Origin: an uncultured Cellvibrionales bacterium
GTDB taxonomy: Bacteria > Pseudomonadota > Gammaproteobacteria > Pseudomonadales > Cellvibrionaceae
Direction: 5' to 3'
DNA length: 64,000 bases
Assembly (NCBI GenBank): GCA_913020115.1
Contig: CAJWBQ010000008.1
Location: forward strand, 1 to 64,000
In this document: positions 1-9,433 of the stretch, piece by piece
Numbering within the stretch: the stretch's first letter is position 1
Layout of the letters: every line of letters begins with the position of its first letter
The notes under the pieces: model-generated
The model's input: the letters and a program-made list of their open reading frames with translations, nothing else
The model's database searches: none
What the model was told of the DNA's origin: nothing
Made by a program: the position numbers and the translations under genes

Positions 1-1217
1 GATACACCCATAACCGTATCGAATAATTCATTGCTAGAGCTTTGCAGCAGCTCATCACGAGGGAAGGTTTCCAATACCTGACGAATGACTTTCCCGTAAT
101 AACTTGTGGCGTCAATATTCGAGCGCTCTATTACATGCGCCACTTTCTGGCGAATGAGGGGTATTTTTGTAGGGCTCAGAGTGTACACAGGAGAGGTATA
201 CAGGCCAAGGAAACGACTTTCACCAATCACTTCACCTTTGGCGTTGTATTTTTTCGCGACCACATAATCGGAATAGGCCTGCCGGTGAACCCTTGAACGC
301 ACAGAAGATTTTGAGAAAGCCAAGGCATGTGGTTTTAGATGGAAGCTGGCCATACCTGGATTAAAGTCATCCATGGTAGTGGTGCTCGCCCCTTTGGCTG
401 ACTGCTTAAATAACCCTAAACGCTTACTTTCTATCTCTCGCAAAGAGCGCTCGCCCTTGCTCTCAAAAAACTCGTATTCAGAATAGCCCATCAATGTAAA
501 ATGGCCGGCGCACAACCAATCGAGAAACTCGCGGCTCTCTTTAACCGTATCAACCGACACCTCAGTCTCAGCAAACGCCAAATTTTTAGAGGCGGCCGTG
601 AGCGCGTCAGACATGGGCTTATAATCTTCAACAACCACATCAACATCAGTGAGCACAGAGCGAAGACTTTCAGCTAATTCGGCTAATTCGGCCTCATCGG
701 TGTGTAAATTGATTTCTAGGTACACCAGCGATTCGTTGCCCCAAGTACACCCTTTACTGGCTTTAGTTTCTGCTTCGATTGCGACAACGTTTTGCAGCTC
801 ACGCTGCTCATTGCGCAAGACATTCAAAACACGACTATTAACCGTATGGATAGCAATATTGCGACGGTTGATTTCCATGCGAATGGAATCGACTACAAAT
901 GGCATATCTTTCTGCAGTACCGCAATGACCGTATGCCCGCAAAGCCAACCGTCTTCTTCCAGATTTGGGTTGAATACTCTAACCTTAGCTGAGCCAGTCG
1001 GAAAACCCTGACAGTAATTCCACCAAGCAAAACAACTACCATACACATCACTCAGGCGCCGCCCGTCCAACTCATCCAAAGGGTAGTGCTCGTAATAAGT
1101 CTCCGCGAAGGCTTGCACCGCTTTAGCCGACTTACCGCTCAACCGATCGCCTATGACTGAATTGAGCTGTTCTCGGAAGGTGTTTTTGTTATCCGCGGTT
1201 ACGAGGCTGATGTCCAT
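1..1217 (-). CDS. gdhB: NAD-specific glutamate dehydrogenase, large type (N-terminal part, cut by window edge)
   Basis: About 405 N-terminal residues are read leftward from ATG at 1217, which follows a good ribosome binding site (GGAGA, 6 bases upstream). No stop appears before base 1, so the gene continues outside the window. The translation has the marks of the roughly 1600-residue bacterial NAD-GDH family: the segment CGHTVIAVLQKDMPFVVDS near residue 95-115, then a region with an ACT-like fold (LVYLEINLHTDE) and FLDWLCAGHFTLMGYSEYEF near 220-240. Enzymes of this family oxidise glutamate to 2-oxoglutarate and ammonia and are allosterically controlled in Pseudomonas and Streptomyces. The catalytic dehydrogenase core lies in the missing C-terminal two thirds and cannot be checked here. 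The product is cytoplasmic. The gene is divergent from the moxR operon. Confidence 0.9.
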   Translation of the reverse strand, partial: MDISLVTADNKNTFREQLNSVIGDRLSGKSAKAVQAFAETYYEHYPLDELDGRRLSDVYGSCFAWWNYCQGFPTGSAKVRVFNPNLEEDGWLCGHTVIAVLQKDMPFVVDSIRMEINRRNIAIHTVNSRVLNVLRNEQRELQNVVAIEAETKASKGCTWGNESLVYLEINLHTDEAELAELAESLRSVLTDVDVVVEDYKPMSDALTAASKNLAFAETEVSVDTVKESREFLDWLCAGHFTLMGYSEYEFFESKGERSLREIESKRLGLFKQSAKGASTTTMDDFNPGMASFHLKPHALAFSKSSVRSRVHRQAYSDYVVAKKYNAKGEVIGESRFLGLYTSPVYTLSPTKIPLIRQKVAHVIERSNIDATSYYGKVIRQVLETFPRDELLQSSSNELFDTVMGV

Positions 1218-1485
1218 AAATGTCTCCAAATGACCAGAACAGAAAGCCATGGGCTCACGTCTCTGTGCAATTATTATGCTATTTCGGGTGGCTAGCTTCT
1301 TATTGATATAAGCAGGCCTAAGCATAGACCATGCCGCTCTCAAAATAAAAGGATACTATGCACGGAACTAAGGTATTTTGTTACAGTCTTGTAAATGGTC
1401 CTTGAAGCAAAATGAAATCGCGTTAAAATCACGCCTGATCAATAACTTGTAACCCATGATTAAAATAAGTGTAAAGTAGTATTCT

Positions 1486-2445
1486 ATGACTCAACACGCA
1501 CAAATTACCGCCTTAAAAGGTTGGTTGGACTCTCAAATTGTGGGCCAGCCCCACCTCATTGAACGCCTGTTAATTGCCCTTCTAGCCGACGGTCACCTAT
1601 TGGTTGAAGGGGCTCCGGGATTAGCCAAAACTAAAGCAGTTAAATCGCTCTCTGACGGTATTGAAGGCAACTTCCACAGAGTGCAATTTACCCCTGACTT
1701 ACTGCCATCCGACATCACCGGCACCGACATCTACCGTCCGGAAGCCGGCACCTTCGAATTTCAGCCTGGGCCTATCTTTCACAACTTGGTGTTAGCCGAT
1801 GAGATTAACCGTGCACCCGCCAAAGTGCAGTCGGCTCTGCTCGAAGCAATGGCCGAACGTCAGGTAAGTGTAGGCCGTACAAGCTACCCTTTGCCGAAGC
1901 TGTTTATGGTGTTAGCCACGCAAAATCCGATTGAGCAAGAGGGAACCTACCCATTGCCCGAAGCGCAATTAGACCGATTCTTGATGCATGTGGAAGTGGG
2001 CTACCCAGATATTGCCGCCGAGCGTAAGATTCTGCGAATTGTGCGAGATGAAGCGAGCGCCACTAAAGTTGCTGCGCCCGAAAAAATTACCGAAACCGAT
2101 ATCCATGAAGCTCGGCAACAGGTGCTGAGCATTCACATGGCCGACGCTGTCGAGGAATACATTGTTCAGTTGATCAATGCGACGCGCAACCCCGCGCTTT
2201 ACAGTCAAGACCTAGTGAACTGGCTTGAATATGGCGCCAGCCCGCGAGGCACTATTGCACTTGACCGCTGTGCCAGAGCCATGGCTTGGCTTAATGGCAA
2301 AGACTTTGTCAGCCCTGACGACGTGCAAAGCGTAGTTCACGACGCCTTGCGCCATCGTATTATCTTGAGCTTCGAAGCTGAAGCCAATGGCATCACCGCA
2401 GACAAAGTGATTGATGAATTACTCGCTAAGGTTCCCGTCGCTTAA
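1486..2445 (+). CDS. MoxR-family AAA+ ATPase
   Basis: The 319-residue protein is a MoxR AAA+ ATPase. Walker A GAPGLAKT is at residues 42-49, Walker B LVLADE at 101-106, and the family signature NRAPAKVQSALLEAMAE follows directly. The C-terminal lid carries the SPRGT motif typical of MoxR. These ATPases act as chaperone-like motors that work with von Willebrand factor A (VWA) proteins to mature or remodel metalloenzymes or envelope complexes. It is the first gene of a six-gene set and its stop overlaps the next start (TAATG). A 268-bp gap separates it from the divergent gdhB gene and must hold the operon promoter. The identity is firm, but the client of the system is unknown. Confidence 0.96.
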   Translation: MTQHAQITALKGWLDSQIVGQPHLIERLLIALLADGHLLVEGAPGLAKTKAVKSLSDGIEGNFHRVQFTPDLLPSDITGTDIYRPEAGTFEFQPGPIFHNLVLADEINRAPAKVQSALLEAMAERQVSVGRTSYPLPKLFMVLATQNPIEQEGTYPLPEAQLDRFLMHVEVGYPDIAAERKILRIVRDEASATKVAAPEKITETDIHEARQQVLSIHMADAVEEYIVQLINATRNPALYSQDLVNWLEYGASPRGTIALDRCARAMAWLNGKDFVSPDDVQSVVHDALRHRIILSFEAEANGITADKVIDELLAKVPVA

Positions 2446-3395
2446 TGTCGAACAATTTGCGCCCTTCTGGGGCCTATTGCGAGCTAAAAGCGCTACTGCA
2501 ACTGCGCTTTGCTGCAAGAGGTCTACAGCTGTTCACTCGAAAGCCCAGCACGAGCACTTTGGCCGGAGGCTTGCGCACGCGGTTTCGTGGCCGCGGTATC
2601 GACTTTGAAGAGGTTAGAACCTATCAGCCCGGCGATGACATCCGAAACATAGATTGGCGCGTTACCGCCAGAACACAAATCACCCACACAAAGCTGTTTA
2701 CTGAAGAGCGCGAACGACCCGTTCTCATTATCAGCGACCAGCGCTCGCCCATGTTTTTTGGTAGCCAACAGTGTTTCAAGTCCGTGAGTTCTGCCCACCT
2801 CAGCACCTTATTGGCGTGGACAGCGCTGGCACACGGTGATCGCGTGGGCGCAATGATATTTGGCAATACCAGCCAACAAGACATTCGTCCTCGAAGAAGC
2901 AAACACGCTGTATTGGAACTCATCCATCAACTGTGCGACTTCAACAAAGCATTGAGCAGCCCGGTGCCTCAGGCCGACGATATTAGCTTGCTGCAAATGA
3001 TTGAAGAGGCGAGAAGAATCGCCAAACCAGGCAGCGCTGTCTTTATCAGCAGTGACTTTCACGACTGGAGCGAAGCCTGTGAAGAACCTCTGTTTCAATT
3101 ACAGCGCCACACCGATGTCACTCTTTTCCATATTTACGACCACCTGGAAACCCACTTGCCAAAATCTGGACTCTTCACCATAACGGACGGTTTGCAACGG
3201 CATTCCTTGGCAGCGGGCAACCGAGCCATCAACAAGTCTTTTCAAGACCGCTTTACTCAACGCCTCTCTCGCATAACCAAGGCGTGCCAAAAAATGGGCG
3301 TCTCGCTGGTCTCATTTGCCACTCACGATGATCTCAATACCGGCATGAGAGAGTTGTATGGAAAGAAATCTCGGAAGCCGAAGGCTCGACCATGA
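2445..3395 (+). CDS. DUF58 domain protein of the MoxR/Bat operon
   Basis: The 316-residue DUF58 protein has the family signature FEEVRTYQPGDDIRNIDWR at about residues 54-72, followed by a VWA-like fold (VLIISDQRSPMFFG near 95-110 and SAVFISSDFHDW near 198-210). DUF58 proteins regularly follow moxR genes and are thought to be adaptor partners of the ATPase. The start ATG at 2445 overlaps the moxR stop (TAATG) and the stop overlaps the next ATG (ATGA), so all three are translationally coupled. There is no signal peptide and no clear membrane helix, so it is probably cytoplasmic. The family is sure, the biochemical role is not known. Confidence 0.93.
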   Translation: MSNNLRPSGAYCELKALLQLRFAARGLQLFTRKPSTSTLAGGLRTRFRGRGIDFEEVRTYQPGDDIRNIDWRVTARTQITHTKLFTEERERPVLIISDQRSPMFFGSQQCFKSVSSAHLSTLLAWTALAHGDRVGAMIFGNTSQQDIRPRRSKHAVLELIHQLCDFNKALSSPVPQADDISLLQMIEEARRIAKPGSAVFISSDFHDWSEACEEPLFQLQRHTDVTLFHIYDHLETHLPKSGLFTITDGLQRHSLAAGNRAINKSFQDRFTQRLSRITKACQKMGVSLVSFATHDDLNTGMRELYGKKSRKPKARP

Positions 3396-3907
3396 ACCAA
3401 GCCGACCCTTTAGCTGAATTGCGTGCCCTCGCGAGCCCTGATGCCATATCACTGTGGCCACCAGCGCCGGGCTGGTGGGTTTTGGCGGCGCTAGTGCTTG
3501 TCTGCATTTATTTATTAAGTCGGAAAATTCAAAAAACTCGCCGTGCTCGCGCGTACCAAAGAGAAGCTGTCAGTGAAATATCGCTTTACTGGCAGCAATA
3601 TTTGGATGAACAGGATATTTCGGTGTATTTGCAGAATTTATCAAGCTTGCTGAAACGTACAGCCTTAAGCGCCTACCCCAACAGCAATGCCGCCAGTACC
3701 AGCGGTGACACTTGGTTGGCTTTTCTAGACAGCACCCTGCCAGAAACTGGCTCAAGCAATCGCTTTCAATCGGACATAGGTCAACTTCTTATCACTGGCC
3801 CCTACCGTAAACACATAGACACAAACCCTACCGAGCTCCACGCTTTGGCGGAACACTGGCTACGCTCCCACACGTCAATCACTTCTGGAGTGCGGCCCCT
3901 TGCTTGA
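3392..3907 (+). CDS. DUF4381 single-pass membrane protein
   Basis: This 171-residue protein has one transmembrane helix near residues 26-43 (WWVLAALVLVCIYLLSRK), followed by a basic stretch and a cytoplasmic helical domain. The N-terminal pattern with DP-LAELR and the LWPPAPGWW motif just before the helix are typical of the DUF4381 family, which sits between DUF58 and the first VWA gene in gammaproteobacterial MoxR operons. The ATG at 3392 overlaps the DUF58 stop and the gene's end overlaps the start of the next gene by 8 bases. The role is unknown. From context it may be a membrane-anchored part of the MoxR/VWA complex. Confidence 0.88.
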   Translation: MNQADPLAELRALASPDAISLWPPAPGWWVLAALVLVCIYLLSRKIQKTRRARAYQREAVSEISLYWQQYLDEQDISVYLQNLSSLLKRTALSAYPNSNAASTSGDTWLAFLDSTLPETGSSNRFQSDIGQLLITGPYRKHIDTNPTELHALAEHWLRSHTSITSGVRPLA

Positions 3908-4904
3908 ATTTGACTTTCCCTGGTTGCTAGCTTTGCTGCCTCTACCCTTATTGTTGCGCTGGTTGCTGCCAATAAAAGAACAGCAAGACGCAGCCCTTAA
4001 GGTGCCCTTTTATCAGGATTTGGCCAGTACAAGCACCAACGCCACCAGCAGCTTGCGCAGTAGCAAGCTGAGTATTGCCCTACTGAGCTTGGTTTGGCTT
4101 GCCGCCTTAGTGGCCAGTGCCGCGCCAAAATGGATTGGCGAGCCCATCAGTTTGCCAAGTAGTGGTCGAGACTTACTCATCGCTGTCGACATCTCAGGCA
4201 GCATGGACACAGAGGACATGGTACTCAATAACACTCAAGTGAACCGACTGAGCGTTGTAAAGCAAGTAGTGGGCGATTTTGTTATCAGGCGCGAATCCGA
4301 TCGCTTGGGATTAGTGTTGTTTGGCTCGCAAGCCTACCTTCAGGCCCCGCTTACCTTTGACCGAAACACCGTCAACACCTTACTTCAGGAAGCCCAGCTG
4401 GGTTTTGCAGGGGAAAAAACCGCCATCGGCGACGCCATAGGCCTTGCCGTTAAACGCCTAAGGTTACGCCCTGAGTCCAGCCGAGTGCTTATATTGCTCA
4501 CCGATGGAGCCAATACTTCAGGAGAAGTAAGCCCTTTAAAGGCGGCCGAACTCGCCAAGCAAGAGCATATAAAAATTTATACCGTGGGTGTTGGCGCGAG
4601 TGAAATGACTGTGCCTGGCCTGTTTGGCAGTAACTTTGGCGCTCGCCGCATCAACCCTTCGGTCGACTTGGACGAAGACACCCTTAAGACCATTGCCGAA
4701 TCTACCGGCGGACGCTATTTTCGCGCCCGCAACCCCGAGGAGCTCAACAACATTTATACCATTCTCGACACTTTAGAGCCGGTAGAACAGAACGACGAAG
4801 TTTTTCGTCCAGTGCGCAGCTTGTTTTATTGGCCCTTGGCCTTAGCCTTTGTTGGCAGTTTGTTGTTGGCTTGCCTGCATCTCTCGAGGGCGGGCCGTCG
4901 ATGA
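3900..4904 (+). CDS. BatA-like VWA domain membrane protein
   Basis: The 334-residue protein has an N-terminal hydrophobic helix (about 7-23), a second helix near 57-74, a VWA domain (about 92-290) and a C-terminal helix near 306-327. The metal-ion-dependent adhesion site DISGSMD (residues 97-103) is intact, with later MIDAS residues in the LLTDGANTSGE segment. This is the BatA layout of the Bacteroides aerotolerance set. The start is taken as TTG at 3900, with GGAG about 10 bases upstream; no ATG lies near. The VWA domain is predicted to face the cytoplasm or periplasm between helices and to partner the MoxR ATPase. The stop overlaps the next ATG. Confidence 0.92.
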   Translation: MLEFDFPWLLALLPLPLLLRWLLPIKEQQDAALKVPFYQDLASTSTNATSSLRSSKLSIALLSLVWLAALVASAAPKWIGEPISLPSSGRDLLIAVDISGSMDTEDMVLNNTQVNRLSVVKQVVGDFVIRRESDRLGLVLFGSQAYLQAPLTFDRNTVNTLLQEAQLGFAGEKTAIGDAIGLAVKRLRLRPESSRVLILLTDGANTSGEVSPLKAAELAKQEHIKIYTVGVGASEMTVPGLFGSNFGARRINPSVDLDEDTLKTIAESTGGRYFRARNPEELNNIYTILDTLEPVEQNDEVFRPVRSLFYWPLALAFVGSLLLACLHLSRAGRR

Positions 4905-6781
4905 ATACTTTGCAAGAATTTCACTGGCTTCGCCCTGAGTGGCTACTGGGTTTACTGCCAGTGATCATTCTCCTAGGCCTTTTGTTTCGTCTACAGCGCA
5001 GTGCAAACAATTGGCAACAAGTCATTGCACCGGAACTGCTACCTCACCTTATCGAAGGGACTCTCGCACCGACCCGCCGTCGCGGTTTACTTGCCTTGCT
5101 GATGGCATGGGTCATTTGTTGTGTCGCCCTAGCCGGCCCCGTGTGGGAAAAGATTACCGTGCCCATTCACAAAAAAGAAAGTGCGTTGGTCATACTGTTT
5201 GACCTATCGCCGTCTATGTTGGCCGAGGACATCAAACCCTCTCGCTTAGTACGCGCCCGCCACAAACTTATCGATTTATTACGGTTGCGCAATGAAGGTC
5301 TGAGCGCCTTAATCGCCTATGCTGGCGAAGCGCATGTGGTGGCTCCGCTTACCGATGATACTGCGACCTTAGAGAGCTTATTACCCGCCTTACACCCCAG
5401 TATTATGCCACTGAAGGGCAATAACCCAGAGATGGCAGTGGAGAAAGCCTTGGCACTGCTGAAGGACGCAGGGCTACAACAAGGCGACATTTTAATTGTC
5501 AGCGATGAAATTCCCAGCTCCGCGGCAAGCGCTATTATCAAGAGTTTGCAGGGGCTTGCCATTCGCGTTTCAATTTTAGGCGTTGGCACAGCTGAAGGCG
5601 CCCCCATCCCCTATGGTGAAGGTGGCTTCGCGAAAGATAGCCGCGGCAATATTGTTATTGCCTCATTAAACAGACCCACCCTTCAGCATCTGAGTGCACA
5701 GAAGAACGGGCGCTACGCTGACCTGCGACCCGACAATCAAGATTTAGAATGGCTCATGGCCCTGCCTGATAGCCTGGAAGAAAAAACCCGTGAGCTTGAG
5801 CGAGAGTTTGATAATTGGCGCGAATATGGCCACTGGTTGACAATGCTACTGCTGCCCGTGATCGCCTACTTGTTTCGCCGGGGCGTGCTTATCTGCCTCG
5901 TCTTTGTGCCCTTGCTCAGTCTACCCCAGAAGAGCCACGCTTTCGGCTGGGATGACCTTTGGTACACCAAAGACCAACAAGGCCAGCGCAGTTTAGCCGA
6001 TGGCAAGGCCGAACAAGCGGCTAAGGAATTTGAAAATTCCGACTGGAAAGGTACTGCGCAATATCAAGCAGGAGATTACGAATCAGCTACAAAATCGTTT
6101 GCGACAAGTTCTAGCGCCAATGCCCACTACAATCGCGGTAATGCCCTGGCGCGAGCAGGAAAACTGGACAAAGCTATCGACGCCTATACCTTGGCTCTAG
6201 AAACACAAGCTGACTTTGAAGATGCCGAGTTTAACCGTGAACTGGTCAAAAAGTTAAAGCAGGAGCAAGAGAAGCAAGAACAAGAGAATCAAGATCAAGA
6301 TAAGGAAGACAAGGACCAAGAAAACCAGGGTGAAGGCGAACAAGACCCACAAGACCAAGATCAGTCAGGTGAGCAAGAACCTAGCGATGAAGAAGGTGGG
6401 AACTCGGATCCGCAAGACTCCAACGAACAGCAAGAATCCGAGAAAGACTCTGAGAAAGACTCTGAGAAAGACTCTGAGGAAGATTCTGAGAAAGACCCTG
6501 AGGAAGATTCTGAGAAAGACCCTGAAAACGGTAAACCAGAAAACCAAGAAGCTGAAGAGCCTCAACAGGAAGGCGAAAGCGAGCCGACCCCTCAGGAAGC
6601 CACTGAATCAGAACTAGATCCCGAGCAACAACAAGCTCTGGAACAATGGTTGCGACAGGTGCCTGACGACCCCGGTGGTTTACTGAGAAGAAAATTTCAG
6701 TATCAGCATCGACAGCTGCGCAAAGACTATCAGCGTGGCGATTGGTTACCCCCCGACAATGATGCTAATGAACGCTGGTAA
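4901..6781 (+). CDS. BatB/BatC-like fusion: VWA plus TPR membrane protein with acidic tail
   Basis: The start is set at ATG 4901, which overlaps the preceding stop (ATGA); an in-frame upstream extension is possible but unneeded. The 626-residue protein has helices near 11-29 and 60-80, a VWA domain with the reduced MIDAS DLSPSML (101-107), another hydrophobic stretch near 312-345, TPR repeats (about 350-450, including SANAHYNRGNALARAGKLDKAI) and then a long Glu/Asp/Gln/Lys-rich low-complexity region (about 450-590) before a conserved basic tail, LLRRKFQYQHRQL. It thus merges what are separate batB and batC genes in Bacteroides. The VWA domain lacks the first glycine of DxSGS, which may alter metal binding. 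The protein is probably a scaffold of the MoxR system in the inner membrane. Confidence 0.92.
   Translation: MNTLQEFHWLRPEWLLGLLPVIILLGLLFRLQRSANNWQQVIAPELLPHLIEGTLAPTRRRGLLALLMAWVICCVALAGPVWEKITVPIHKKESALVILFDLSPSMLAEDIKPSRLVRARHKLIDLLRLRNEGLSALIAYAGEAHVVAPLTDDTATLESLLPALHPSIMPLKGNNPEMAVEKALALLKDAGLQQGDILIVSDEIPSSAASAIIKSLQGLAIRVSILGVGTAEGAPIPYGEGGFAKDSRGNIVIASLNRPTLQHLSAQKNGRYADLRPDNQDLEWLMALPDSLEEKTRELEREFDNWREYGHWLTMLLLPVIAYLFRRGVLICLVFVPLLSLPQKSHAFGWDDLWYTKDQQGQRSLADGKAEQAAKEFENSDWKGTAQYQAGDYESATKSFATSSSANAHYNRGNALARAGKLDKAIDAYTLALETQADFEDAEFNRELVKKLKQEQEKQEQENQDQDKEDKDQENQGEGEQDPQDQDQSGEQEPSDEEGGNSDPQDSNEQQESEKDSEKDSEKDSEEDSEKDPEEDSEKDPENGKPENQEAEEPQQEGESEPTPQEATESELDPEQQQALEQWLRQVPDDPGGLLRRKFQYQHRQLRKDYQRGDWLPPDNDANERW
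6440..6523 (+). repeat. 12-bp coding tandem repeat in the batB/TPR gene
   Basis: Seven head-to-tail 12-bp units of the type GAGAAAGACTCT (variants GAGGAAGATTCT and GAGAAAGACCCT) encode EKDS, EEDS or EKDP. The unit length is a multiple of three, so copy-number change would keep the frame and only change the length of the acidic linker. The first three units are identical, which suggests recent slippage or unequal exchange. Confidence 0.9.
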
Positions 6782-6852
6782 ATACCTAAGATCAAAAATC
6801 GCTTTGATTCACTGAAGCAGAACAAACACGCACAACCAAAGAGTCTAGGAAC

Positions 6853-8574
6853 ATGCTAAAGAAAGCCCTCCTCTGCCTGAGTAAAGCCACCGCGATTCTA
6901 TTGCTCTGCCCAGCAATCGCGCTGGCGATTTCGTTGACAGCAAGTGTCGACCGCAGCACCATCGACCTGGAGGAAACGCTTCAACTCACCTTGAAACTCG
7001 ATACTCAGGCCAATGGTAAGGGGCCTGATTTTTCTGCGCTCGATATGAATTTTGACATAATCAGCAACAATCGCAGCTCGCAATACCGAAGCGTCAATGG
7101 CAAAGCGGAATCGTTCACCGAATGGAAGCTGATACTCTCTCCCAAAAAGGTGGGTCAACTTCTCATTCCATCGGTGAACTATCAAGGGATATACAGTGAG
7201 GCCTTGGTGGTAGAAGTTAAAAAAACGGAGCCCAGTAATAATTCCAGCAAAGACATCTTCATAGAATCTAGCGTTTCAAAAAGCTCTGTGCACGTTCAAG
7301 AACAGATTATTTTTACCGTCAAACTTTTCACGTCCATCAACTTACGCAGTATTAATTCAGACGAACTCACCGTGGACGATGCCTTGCTTGTGGAGCTGTC
7401 TGAACAGCGCTACCAAAAAAGACTCAACGATAAACCCTACGCGGTAATAGAAATACGCTACGCACTTTTCCCTCAAACCAGTGGCGTACTTGAAATACCA
7501 CCACTCATTTACTCGGTAGCGACTAAAGGCCGAGTTAGAGACCCATGGTCTGACCCTTTTGGCACCCAGACGGGCGAGATGAAACGCCTTAGAACCCAAC
7601 CACTGACGGTTACAGTAAAACCGGCTGAAGCGTCTTTCACCGGCTCGAGCTGGTTACCTAGCAGCCAACTCAGCTTAAATGAAGAATGGAGCAGCGACCC
7701 TAGCACCTTCAAAGTCGGCGAGCCGATCACTCGCGTGATCACCCTCGCGGCCAAGGGTTTAACCGGCGCGCAGCTGCCCCCCTTGAAATTTGCCGCTGAA
7801 CCAGGTGTAAAATACTATCCCGACCAAGCACAAACCCAAGATCAAAACGTGGAACAAGGGGTTACCGGCTTGCGAACTGAAACCATCGCAGTAGTACCTA
7901 TGAAAAGCGGGCCACTGACACTCCCGGCAATATCTCTTAGCTGGTGGAATACCGATACCCAGCGCCAAGAAAAGACGACGCTACCGGCCATTAAGGTAGA
8001 GGTTGCTGAAGCGGCCGGCGTGGATTACGCCCAAGCCTTGCCAGCCCCACTTCCCCAAACACCCACTCAGGTCGAGGAAAATACCAAGCAGAACAGCGCT
8101 CCCCCCTTACTTTGGATGACAATTTCCGCTGTGTTGGCACTGCTGAGTCTGGCTCTATTTATCGCCTACTGGCGCTTAAAAAATAGAGTGAACAAGGGCT
8201 TGATCGATTCCAAGATTGAACATCAATCTAGCTTGCGCACGGAACATGAAGACGAACAAAAAGCGTTTCAAGCCATGACAGAGGCCTGTAAGAATGGCGA
8301 TCTTGCCGCCACTAGAGAAAAGATTATCGCTTGGGGCATCAGCCGATGGCCAAACAAGCACAGTACTAATTTGACAACTGTTGGCCAGCACTTTGATAGC
8401 GAGGACGCTGATGCCCTACTGCAGGAATTAGACGCGAGCATTTATCGTGGCACTCAGAACAGTGAGCCCTGGCCTGCAGACAAGTTTTTAAATTTGGTGA
8501 AAGATTTACGCAGCAAGAAAGTAACCCGTAGAGAATCGGGCTCCAAGCTAAAAGCACTGTACCCTACAAATTAG
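6853..8574 (+). CDS. BatD-like exported membrane protein
   Basis: This is a 573-residue protein with an N-terminal signal sequence (about 1-25, ending AIALAIS), a long beta-rich periplasmic part with repeated Ig-like segments (such as VDRSTIDLEETLQLTLKLD at the start), one transmembrane helix near 417-438 (LLWMTISAVLALLSLALFIAYW) and a cytoplasmic tail of about 130 residues. This order fits the BatD family, the last member of the MoxR/Bat set. It begins 71 bases after the BatB/TPR stop, so the six genes probably form one transcript. BatD proteins are thought to form the periplasmic side of the complex. The role in oxygen or oxidative stress tolerance is known only by analogy. Confidence 0.92.
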   Translation: MLKKALLCLSKATAILLLCPAIALAISLTASVDRSTIDLEETLQLTLKLDTQANGKGPDFSALDMNFDIISNNRSSQYRSVNGKAESFTEWKLILSPKKVGQLLIPSVNYQGIYSEALVVEVKKTEPSNNSSKDIFIESSVSKSSVHVQEQIIFTVKLFTSINLRSINSDELTVDDALLVELSEQRYQKRLNDKPYAVIEIRYALFPQTSGVLEIPPLIYSVATKGRVRDPWSDPFGTQTGEMKRLRTQPLTVTVKPAEASFTGSSWLPSSQLSLNEEWSSDPSTFKVGEPITRVITLAAKGLTGAQLPPLKFAAEPGVKYYPDQAQTQDQNVEQGVTGLRTETIAVVPMKSGPLTLPAISLSWWNTDTQRQEKTTLPAIKVEVAEAAGVDYAQALPAPLPQTPTQVEENTKQNSAPPLLWMTISAVLALLSLALFIAYWRLKNRVNKGLIDSKIEHQSSLRTEHEDEQKAFQAMTEACKNGDLAATREKIIAWGISRWPNKHSTNLTTVGQHFDSEDADALLQELDASIYRGTQNSEPWPADKFLNLVKDLRSKKVTRRESGSKLKALYPTN

Positions 8575-8671
8575 CCTGTGCACCTAAATTAGATAGAAAT
8601 AAGTCCCTAGAAAAACGGTGCTTTTGCGTCTTAAGCTGGGGACTACTAGAGGTCGACAGCTCAGGAATGCT

Positions 8672-9433
8672 CTAGAAAACCATAGCGGCACTACAAGTCA
8701 CTAAGGTCATAATAAATACAAACCATTTTAACGTGTTTTGGCTGATTTTTATCGCCAACTTAACGGCCACCATTGCCCCCGCCATAGTTCCCACACCTAG
8801 GATCAAACCCGGCAACCACAGCACCATTCCCTCAATGGCAAACAGCGCCAACGCCACCGAGGTAAATGCCAAGCTACACAGCATCTTCAAAGCATTGCTG
8901 CGGACAAGATCGTAGCGTAAAACACCCGACAGAGCTGCAATCAAAATAAAGCCCACCCCAGCCTGAACAAAACCGCCATATATTCCAGCAATAAACAGCG
9001 CCATCCAGCCCACAATAGAATCATTCACTTTTCTAACGGGCGTGCCGTCTGGTGGCGCAATCGCCGCGGGACGAAGTAAGATAATAAGCGCTGTTAATAC
9101 CATCGAGCCCAGCAGCATGGGTTTCAACACCCACACGGGTAAGAAGGCCGCGAGAATCGCCCCCAGTAAACCACCTAATAGCGTTGGCACTAACACTGGC
9201 CCCATATCGGCAGTGTCCAAGCGCCCGGCGTTATAAAAGCCGCGAGTGCCCACTAAACACTGTAAAAACACCCCTACTCGGTTTGTGGCATTAGCCACAT
9301 CTGCGGGCAGCCCTAACAACAATAAAGCTGGAATGGTTAAGCTAGAACCTCCTCCAGCCAGGGTATTGATAATGCCTGCGATAAAACCTGTGGCAACCAA
9401 CAGCGCAAGTAAAAGCGGGCTGTATTCCAGCAT
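8672..9433 (-). CDS. TauE/SafE-family sulfite exporter-like permease
   Basis: The 253-residue protein is almost wholly hydrophobic, with about 7-8 predicted helices, and shows the family N-terminal signature GFIAGIINTLAGGGSSLTIP at residues 17-36 and NATNRVGV near 48-55. TauE/SafE (DUF81) proteins move sulfite, sulfoacetate or other organic anions across the inner membrane; the substrate here cannot be told. The ATG at 9433 overlaps the pepN stop (TAATG), so it is translationally coupled to pepN at the end of the leftward block. It ends about 97 bases from the convergent batD gene. Confidence 0.93.
   Translation of the reverse strand: MLEYSPLLLALLVATGFIAGIINTLAGGGSSLTIPALLLLGLPADVANATNRVGVFLQCLVGTRGFYNAGRLDTADMGPVLVPTLLGGLLGAILAAFLPVWVLKPMLLGSMVLTALIILLRPAAIAPPDGTPVRKVNDSIVGWMALFIAGIYGGFVQAGVGFILIAALSGVLRYDLVRSNALKMLCSLAFTSVALALFAIEGMVLWLPGLILGVGTMAGAMVAVKLAIKISQNTLKWFVFIMTLVTCSAAMVF

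Noticed and set aside
649..1011. Rightward open frames within the first 1.2 kb
   Set aside because: They lie opposite the clearly recognisable NAD-glutamate dehydrogenase reading frame.
6330..6617. Lys/Arg/Thr-rich open frame, and its opposite-strand Phe/Leu/Arg-rich partner at 6365-6565
   Set aside because: Both are frame shadows of the 12-bp repeat tract within the batB/TPR gene.
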